Below, piece by piece: positions 57,964 through 64,000 of a DNA stretch of 64,000 nt. Numbering within the stretch: position 1 is the stretch's first letter; the number at the start of each line of letters is the position of its first letter. This DNA comes from Sphingobacterium sp. xlx-96 (GTDB taxonomy: Bacteria > Bacteroidota > Bacteroidia > Sphingobacteriales > Sphingobacteriaceae). Below the pieces are notes generated by a model. It ran no database searches and had not been told where the DNA came from. It saw only the letters and a program-made list of their open reading frames with translations. The stretch covers positions 1 through 64,000 of the forward strand of contig NZ_WFKM01000014.1 in the NCBI RefSeq assembly GCF_011007365.1. The letters are read 5' to 3'. The position numbers were made by a program, and so were the translations under genes.

Positions 57964-60672
57964 ATGAAAAAGACACACCTTATTTATTCCTTATTTCTAT
58001 TGTTTTTATTTGTTCAAGCGGTGCAGGCGCAAGAAGTGCCTAAAATACCTATTAACACTGTTGTAGAGCGTGTACAGAAGTACTTTGGGGTATATCCCTT
58101 AGAAAAAGTACATTTACACTTTGATAAACCTTACTATGCTGTGGGGGATACCTTATGGTTTAAAACGTATTTATACCATAATCAGATTGCCTATGATCCG
58201 AGTAAAATTGCTTATGTGGATGTGATTAATGGAAGAGATTCTTTGATTCAAACCCTTCGTATCCCTTTAAAGAATAATAGTGGAGCAGGGTATTTTGTTC
58301 TTGATCCGCAGGTTATAAAGCAGGATAATTATCGAATTAGAGGATATACTAAATGGATGATGAATTTTGATGTCAATTACTTTTTCAATAAAGTTGTCAC
58401 CGTAGGAGATGCTATAAATAAGAAATTGGGAACAGAGATTACCTACACCCCTGATGGTAATAAGACCAAAGCTACTATTCAATTTAGGGATTCTAAAGGC
58501 GCATTGTTGAGCAAGAAGAAGGTGACCTGGGAAGCGATTGATGGTTGGGATCCGTTTGATAAAGGGAAGTCTGAAACAGATGATATGGGAAGGGTGACTC
58601 TGTCATTCTCATCAAAAGACAAGGAAATGTTGAAAAAGGGACGTTTGATTGTCAAAGTAGAGGGCGAGTCATCTATGGTGGGAGACTTTCCTTTAAAGAA
58701 TGCTTTGGCCGATGCAATAGATGTGCAGTTTTTTCCGGAGGGAGGGGATCTTTTGGAAGGAGTAGCTAAAAATGTAGCTTTTAAGGCTATAGGTACCAAT
58801 GGTAAAGGGGTGAAGTTAAGCGGTAAGATCGTCGATAGCAAAAAGAAGGTGGTGGTAGAATTTGCTGATCTTGGATTGGGGATGGGGTATTTTAACTTAT
58901 TGCCTCTTGCGGGGGAGCAATATAAAGCCTTGGTTACACCGGAAGGTGGGACGGAAAGATCTTTTGACCTGCCTGCGGTTAAAGCTGATGGTATTAATGT
59001 TGTGATTTCAAAAATAGATGCAGAGGCGGTACAAGTAGGCTTGGTAGCTAGTGAGAGCTATTTTTCAAAGATTGTAAATCAACCTTTTTATATTTTTGGA
59101 CAGATGAATGGCCAGCTGATTTATGGCGCACAGGCGACGATGAAAAACTCGAGCTTGGCGTTGTCTGTTCCAGTGAAAGAGTTGCCTAATGGTATTATTC
59201 AGTTTACGTTGATGAGCCCAGCTGGTAAAGCGCTGAGTGAGCGTTTGGTGTTTTATGATTTGGCTGAAAACTTAACTATTCAAGTTAAGTCTAATAAGGC
59301 AAGTTATACTAAAAAAGAGCACGTTAAGTTGGATATCAGTAATGGTACATCGGAAAAATTGTTGAGTTCTTTGTCGGTAGCCGTTATTGATGAATCTAAA
59401 GTGCCATTTGATGATCATCAAGAAAATGGTATACTAAGTAGCCTATTATTGACATCAGATTTGACTGGATTTGTTGAAAAACCTGGCTATTATTTTGATC
59501 CAGAAGTCTCCAATAGAAAGCAGGCCTTAGATGCCTTGTTGATGACGCAAGGATTTCGTCGGTTTAGTTATGATGAACTGGTTGCAGAGAAATATCCTCC
59601 TGTTAACTTTATGCCAGAACAGGGGATAACATTAGCAGGAACATTGCGCTTGAATACTGGAAAGCCCTATCCTAATGGAGGATTGTTGCTTTCTATTCCT
59701 GCACGGGCTCTGCGAAAAGATACCTATACGGACAAGGATGGCCGTTTTGCATTTCAAGATTTAAATTTTCCTGATTCGGTGAAAGTGACCATTAATGCTC
59801 GGAGTAATGACAATTATCGCAATTTGGTGATCAATCTGGATCAGTCTTTCTATCCAGAAATAGATAGTAATAATCCTTATAAAGCAAATGATATCTTAAA
59901 TATCGATAAACAGATGGTGGATTATCTTGCAAACAGTAAGAATGAATTCAGGACATCTAACCTTATTGATGAGGTTACAGTAACGGCTTCGCGTAAAGAG
60001 GTGCGCACGAGTAAAGAGTTTTCGGCATTATCGGGATTATCTATGGCTGATCATCGTATCGAAGGAGATCGTTTAAATGGTTGTAATATGCTGACAATGT
60101 GTTTGAATACCTTGTTGACGGGGGTTACTTACGACAGTCAAACGTTAAAATATTATTTGACGCGAAATTATAATCAGGGCAGTAGGGTGCCCGTACAGTT
60201 TTTTTTAAACGGGATGCCTATTGATGAAAATACATTGAACTCCATAGTACCTATGGAGATCGAGGCGATTGAAATATTCAATCGCGACGATTTGGGTACA
60301 GTAAGTAGATTGTATCAGAATGACGGTGTCGTATCAATTATTACCAAGAAAGAAAAGCCTAAGGGCCCACGTATGACAATGGCACAAATCGAGGCTTTAT
60401 TACCTAAATCTAATGTTGTTGATCTCTATCCACTAGGCTATATTAAAGAACGTAAGTTCTATACGCCGAGGTATGATACGGACCAAAGTAAATCAACAAA
60501 TGATTACCGAACTACGGTTTATTGGAATCCAGACGTGTTATTGGATGAGAAGGGAACTATTAGTTTGGATTATTTCAATGCAGATGGTAATGGAAAATAT
60601 AAAGTTGTGGTAGAGGGTATTGATAATGCCGGCAGAATCGGTCGAACTGTCTACCATTATAATGTGAAGTAA
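57964..60672 (+). CDS. Large secreted protein with MG2-like and plug-like domains
   Basis: A protein of 902 residues with a signal peptide ('SLFLLFLFVQAVQAQ', cleavage near 22). 'EKVHLHFDKPYYAVGDTLWFKTYL' (about 48-71) is the macroglobulin MG2-like opening of a Bacteroidota family; several Ig-like domains follow, a carboxypeptidase-regulatory-like domain near 555-640, and a C-terminal TonB-plug-like segment (about 690-810: 'VPVQFFLNGMPIDEN', 'IEAIEIFNRDD'). There is no barrel, so it is not itself a transporter. Role unknown, perhaps outer-membrane protein or surface assembly. Confidence 0.8.
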   Translation: MKKTHLIYSLFLLFLFVQAVQAQEVPKIPINTVVERVQKYFGVYPLEKVHLHFDKPYYAVGDTLWFKTYLYHNQIAYDPSKIAYVDVINGRDSLIQTLRIPLKNNSGAGYFVLDPQVIKQDNYRIRGYTKWMMNFDVNYFFNKVVTVGDAINKKLGTEITYTPDGNKTKATIQFRDSKGALLSKKKVTWEAIDGWDPFDKGKSETDDMGRVTLSFSSKDKEMLKKGRLIVKVEGESSMVGDFPLKNALADAIDVQFFPEGGDLLEGVAKNVAFKAIGTNGKGVKLSGKIVDSKKKVVVEFADLGLGMGYFNLLPLAGEQYKALVTPEGGTERSFDLPAVKADGINVVISKIDAEAVQVGLVASESYFSKIVNQPFYIFGQMNGQLIYGAQATMKNSSLALSVPVKELPNGIIQFTLMSPAGKALSERLVFYDLAENLTIQVKSNKASYTKKEHVKLDISNGTSEKLLSSLSVAVIDESKVPFDDHQENGILSSLLLTSDLTGFVEKPGYYFDPEVSNRKQALDALLMTQGFRRFSYDELVAEKYPPVNFMPEQGITLAGTLRLNTGKPYPNGGLLLSIPARALRKDTYTDKDGRFAFQDLNFPDSVKVTINARSNDNYRNLVINLDQSFYPEIDSNNPYKANDILNIDKQMVDYLANSKNEFRTSNLIDEVTVTASRKEVRTSKEFSALSGLSMADHRIEGDRLNGCNMLTMCLNTLLTGVTYDSQTLKYYLTRNYNQGSRVPVQFFLNGMPIDENTLNSIVPMEIEAIEIFNRDDLGTVSRLYQNDGVVSIITKKEKPKGPRMTMAQIEALLPKSNVVDLYPLGYIKERKFYTPRYDTDQSKSTNDYRTTVYWNPDVLLDEKGTISLDYFNADGNGKYKVVVEGIDNAGRIGRTVYHYNVK

Positions 60673-60711
60673 AAAATAAGGGGCTTACAACAAATAAGCC
60701 CCCTTATTTTT
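60673..60711. terminator. Bidirectional terminator
   Basis: AAATAAGGGGCTTA pairs with TAAGCCCCCTTATTT (one bulged C), followed by T-run; between convergent genes. Confidence 0.88.
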
Positions 60712-61570
60712 GCAGTTTAATAGGCCGTATCTTCATTAAGATTTTTTGATCAAAAAGATTAAGAAATACGCCGGTCAATATAACGAGAATAGCAATAAAA
60801 CTCATGGTATTAAAACTTTCATCGAAGAGAATGTAACCAAAACCTAAAGCATAAATTACACCTAAGTAATTTAGACTTGCTACTTTTGCCAGATTTGCTG
60901 TTTGATAGGATAATGTCATGTAATATTGTGCCAATTGGGAAAAGATCCCAATGAATAAGAGGTAAATCCAGTCTAATGCTATTGGGGTGACCCAATTGTA
61001 AAGGGAGTATATCCCGGCTACTGGTATAGTCAATAAAGGAAAATAGAAGATGATGACGAGGGGATGTTCATCGTTTTTGGCTTTGGCGATCATATTATAA
61101 GCAAGGCCTGCAAAAAAGGCGGAGCTTAATCCGATGATTAGATCTAATGTGTTGATCCTGATGTCAAATCCTTTTAATAGGATGACACCGGCTATAGAGA
61201 TTGCAAAATATAAAAATTGTAGGGCTCTTACTTTTTGTCTGACAATAAATATTCCTAATATCGCTGTAAAGAAAGGGGATAGGTAGTTGATCGTCACTGC
61301 TGAGGCTAAGGGGATATGTTGTAAGGTGTAGAAGGAACCGATCAAGCCGAGACAGCCCGCTATACCCCGTAGTGTTAGTGTTACTTTGTTTTTACCTAGC
61401 GGAGGAATGTTGTTTTTACGTAGTAAATAATAGGTAACACAAAGGCTGAAAACTGAACGAAAGAAGACGACTTCCAATGTTGGAAGATGTGATACATATT
61501 TGACACATACATTCATAATAGCAAAGAAAAATCCCGCTAAAAGCATGTGTTGAACACTTTTGTCTTGCAC
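60704..61570 (-). CDS. EamA-type DMT-family transporter
   Basis: A protein of 288 residues with ten helices in two EamA repeats ('MLLAGFFFAIMNVCVKYVS', 'YFAISIAGVILLKGFD', and 'YLGVIYALGFGYILFDE'). Such proteins export or import metabolites such as amino acids, nucleosides or purines; substrate not predictable. It starts 4 bp after the YihY stop, so it belongs to the same transcript. Confidence 0.88.
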   Translation of the reverse strand: MQDKSVQHMLLAGFFFAIMNVCVKYVSHLPTLEVVFFRSVFSLCVTYYLLRKNNIPPLGKNKVTLTLRGIAGCLGLIGSFYTLQHIPLASAVTINYLSPFFTAILGIFIVRQKVRALQFLYFAISIAGVILLKGFDIRINTLDLIIGLSSAFFAGLAYNMIAKAKNDEHPLVIIFYFPLLTIPVAGIYSLYNWVTPIALDWIYLLFIGIFSQLAQYYMTLSYQTANLAKVASLNYLGVIYALGFGYILFDESFNTMSFIAILVILTGVFLNLFDQKILMKIRPIKLQK

Positions 61571-61574
61571 TGGC

Positions 61575-62579
61575 TTATTGTACTGGATTATTATGTTTTT
61601 TTACCAATTCACGTGTTCCGGTTTGGGGATCTATCTCCAATTCAGTTTGTTTTACCAACACTGCAAAGGAAGAGGGGGATATCCCTTTGCCATATTTAAT
61701 AGCATACTCCTTGGTGAATTCAGCACCGTAATATAAAATGGCAGCAGAGTAATATACCCATGCTAAAAGAATGATCATCGATCCTGCTGCGCCATAGGCA
61801 GTAGCCGTGGCGCTGACAGATAGGTATAAGGAAATGCCATACTTGCCTATCATGAATAAAACGGTCGTAAAAATAGAACCTCCCACTATATCACGGAAGC
61901 GAACCTTGGCATCTGGGAGGAATGCAAAGATGAATCCAAACAATACAGCTATGATGACAAAGGTTATCCCTGAATTAATTAATCCCCAAAGCTCTATATT
62001 CCAACCACCAAGTATACGTTCTATATTCTTACTCAAGATACCAATGACACTACTGATCAGTAAGGATGCAATGAGGAGAAAACTAAGTCCAAGTATCATG
62101 GAAAAGGATATTAGACGGTTGATAATCAGTTTTATCCAACCTTTTCTTGGTTTTGCTTTAACTTTCCATATGGTATTAATGGAGTTTTGTATATCGACAA
62201 AGATGGTGGTAGAGGTGATGATTAAGGTAGAAAAACCTATAATAAGACCAATGTGGGATTTATTTTCAAAAGAGATCTTCTGTATAGCGCTTTCCAACAG
62301 TTTAGATATTTCAGGACCGAATAGTTCGGTTAATTCGGACATTACTGTGTCGCGTGCGCCGTCTGGCCCTTCTAAATGGCTGCCATACAGAAATCCCAGG
62401 GCCCACACGAGTATAATCAACAGTGGGCCAATGGAGAAAACGGTATAGTAGGCTAGAGAAGCGCTGAGCTTCATACAATTGTCTTCTATAAAGCCGTTTC
62501 CTGCATCAACGAGTAGGCGGCCAAAACTCTTTATCTTCTGAATTACTGATTCTTTTTCCTTTACTGTACTATGCTGCAT
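61575..62579 (-). CDS. YihY/BrkB-family inner-membrane protein
   Basis: A protein of 334 residues from ATG 62579; an ATG at 62603 would add eight residues. Six helices with the family markers 'KLSASLAYYTVFSIGPLLIIL' and 'FLPDAKVRFRDIVGGSIFTTVLFMIGKYGISLYL', 'YGAAGSMIILLAWVYYSAAILYYGAEFTKEYA'. Formerly confused with RNase BN; the true function is not settled. Overlaps the acyl-CoA ligase stop by 11 bp. Confidence 0.9.
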   Translation of the reverse strand: MQHSTVKEKESVIQKIKSFGRLLVDAGNGFIEDNCMKLSASLAYYTVFSIGPLLIILVWALGFLYGSHLEGPDGARDTVMSELTELFGPEISKLLESAIQKISFENKSHIGLIIGFSTLIITSTTIFVDIQNSINTIWKVKAKPRKGWIKLIINRLISFSMILGLSFLLIASLLISSVIGILSKNIERILGGWNIELWGLINSGITFVIIAVLFGFIFAFLPDAKVRFRDIVGGSIFTTVLFMIGKYGISLYLSVSATATAYGAAGSMIILLAWVYYSAAILYYGAEFTKEYAIKYGKGISPSSFAVLVKQTELEIDPQTGTRELVKKHNNPVQ

Positions 62580-64000
62580 AAATGCCTTTAATCGTTGTCT
62601 CAAACTTCTGGAGGATGACCTTTCTTTTTAAGGATAGTTTTGGCGTAAGTTCACCGTTGTCTATGGTCCACTCTTTGGGTAGCAATACGAACTTCTTGAT
62701 TTGCTCCCAATGTCCAAAGTTAACATTTGCTTTATTAACTTCTTGCTGATACTTTTCTAAAATCTGTTTATTTTCAAGGATTTTTTCTCTGGATTCGAAT
62801 GGGATTCCTTTAAATTTGCAGTATTTTTCCAGTTCTTCGAAAGCAGGTACAATCAAAGCTGAGGGAAAGCGTTGATTTTCGCCGATGACCATTACCTGGG
62901 CTATTAAAGTAGATTCCATAAGCTTGTTTTCCAATACTTGAGGCGCAACATATTTGCCTCCAGCGGTTTTAAACATTTCTTTTTTACGATCGGTAATCCT
63001 AAGGAAGCCATCCGGAGTCAGTTCGCCAATGTCGCCGGTATGGAAATAATTCTGGGCGTCGATTGCTTCCTTGGTGGCCTCTTCATTTTTGTAGTATCCA
63101 GAAGATATAGAGGGCCCCTTGACTAAAATCTCTCCGTCTTCTGCTATTTTGACATCTAGGTTCTCTAGCACTCGGCCTACAGAACCAAATTTAACATCTT
63201 TTGGATCCCAAGAGTTGACTGCAATAACAGGCGAAGTTTCGGTGAGGCCATATCCTTCAAGTACTTTGATACCAGCAGCCCAAAATACACGGGCTAATCT
63301 TTCCTGAAGTGCTGCCCCCCCAGAAATAATAAAGCGTATGCGTCCTCCGAGTGCTTCTTGCCATTTAGAAAAAATTAGTTTTCGGGCTATACCTAATTTA
63401 AAGTTGTAAAAGGCAGAATTTAAAGCAGGTTCTTTGTATTGATGTCCTAGATTGACAGCCCAAAAGAAAAGTGATTTCTTAATACCGGTAAGTGCTTTTC
63501 CTTTTTCGATGATTTTGTCGTAAACTTTTTCTAAAACACGTGGAACAGTGGTGAAGACCTCTGGTTTTACATCGTTGATATCTACGACAATATTGTCGAG
63601 ATTCTCGGCATAGTAGATATGGACATTTTTGGAAAAGTACATATAGACAACCATCCGTTCGAAAATATGGCACAAAGGCAGAAAGCTAAGTGCTTTATTA
63701 ATGTCATCGGTAAGTAGGTGTCTACTGGCTTCTACGTTGCTGATGACATTTTTGTGCGTCAGACAGACACCTTTCGGTTTGCCTGTCGTTCCTGATGTGT
63801 AAATGAGTGTCAGCAGATCATCGGTGGTTACGGCATCATTGTAGCTTGTTAGGTCAATAGTTTGTTTTTTACCCTCTTCAATTAGCTCATTGAAGTTCTT
63901 GTAAGACGTTATTTGTTCAAAGGTATACAGGTCGATGTTTAAATTATTGTCCTGAGTTACTTTTTTCGCCTTATGGGTTAGGTCTTCATTACTGACAAAA
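62569..64000 (-). CDS. Long-chain acyl-CoA ligase (AMP-forming), 5' end beyond the window
   Basis: The frame is open to base 64000, so at least 476 residues are present and the N-terminus is missing. AMP-binding motifs are visible: 'LIYTSGTTGKPKGVCLTHKN' (about 63770-63830), 'VLEGYGLTETSPVIAVNSW', 'FHTGDIGELTPDGFLRITDRKKEMFKTAGGKYVAP', and the C-terminal catalytic Lys region ('GELTPKLSLKRKVI'). It activates fatty acids with ATP and CoA at the inner membrane (FadD/ACSL type). First gene of a unit with YihY and EamA. Confidence 0.93.
   Translation of the reverse strand, partial: FVSNEDLTHKAKKVTQDNNLNIDLYTFEQITSYKNFNELIEEGKKQTIDLTSYNDAVTTDDLLTLIYTSGTTGKPKGVCLTHKNVISNVEASRHLLTDDINKALSFLPLCHIFERMVVYMYFSKNVHIYYAENLDNIVVDINDVKPEVFTTVPRVLEKVYDKIIEKGKALTGIKKSLFFWAVNLGHQYKEPALNSAFYNFKLGIARKLIFSKWQEALGGRIRFIISGGAALQERLARVFWAAGIKVLEGYGLTETSPVIAVNSWDPKDVKFGSVGRVLENLDVKIAEDGEILVKGPSISSGYYKNEEATKEAIDAQNYFHTGDIGELTPDGFLRITDRKKEMFKTAGGKYVAPQVLENKLMESTLIAQVMVIGENQRFPSALIVPAFEELEKYCKFKGIPFESREKILENKQILEKYQQEVNKANVNFGHWEQIKKFVLLPKEWTIDNGELTPKLSLKRKVILQKFETTIKGIYAA

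Overview
The window is AT-rich chromosomal DNA from a member of the Bacteroidota, most likely the family Sphingobacteriaceae (Sphingobacterium-like). The evidence is a SusC/SusD pair, lipoproteins with Bacteroidota-type lipoboxes, DUF1080, DUF3943, DUF4988 and DUF6266 proteins, a group III truncated haemoglobin, and promoters of the phylum-specific TTTG-N19-TAnnTTTG type (an exact match precedes the tRNA-Pro gene). The genus is an inference from gene content. I saw no rRNA genes, CRISPR array, transposase, integrase or replication origin.

Layout. Positions 1-5.6 kb hold the end of a DsbD-like protein, secreted proteins (DUF1080, M28 aminopeptidase), an Smr protein, a truncated haemoglobin, tRNA-Pro and a bacilliredoxin. 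Positions 5.7-11.7 kb look accessory: a clostripain-like (C11) lipoprotein, a 964-residue lipoprotein with collagen-like repeats, two small related proteins of unknown function that bracket them, a 35-residue membrane ORF and an S24-type repressor. Positions 11.7-21.4 kb are housekeeping: a NadR-like kinase, an RNase H-like protein, upp, uvrB, proB-proA, acyl-CoA dehydrogenase and a 1-Cys peroxiredoxin. Positions 21.5-28.4 kb carry, on the minus strand, an ECF sigma factor, a membrane protein joining an anti-sigma-like domain to a DegS-like protease, then SusC and SusD.

Three identical tRNA-Asp genes, prfA, a Gdx/SugE-type exporter, a Crp-like regulator and lpxH follow (28.7-32.2 kb). Then come a prolyl oligopeptidase coupled to a second Crp-like regulator, a DUF3943 protein, an acetyltransferase, trigger factor, tRNA-Leu, a small membrane-protein/regulator pair with creD, a DUF6266 protein, an M16 protease and an S9 protease. 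The last part (48-64 kb) is envelope-oriented: an MlaD-like protein, amidase, LptD, CinA, a 2-oxo-acid dehydrogenase E2, cardiolipin synthase, a large secreted protein with a plug-like C-terminus, an EamA transporter, a YihY-family protein and a truncated long-chain acyl-CoA ligase.

The main points for a second look are: (1) the sigma factor / anti-sigma-protease fusion upstream of SusC/SusD; (2) an almost identical inverted-repeat operator in front of both the regulator operon and creD; (3) an eight-unit array of 6-bp motifs at 11-bp spacing with an orientation switch (42.58-42.67 kb); (4) the small paralogous ORFs around the C11 and collagen-like genes; (5) an S24-type repressor without the expected catalytic lysine; and (6) several palindromic or dispersed intergenic repeats.
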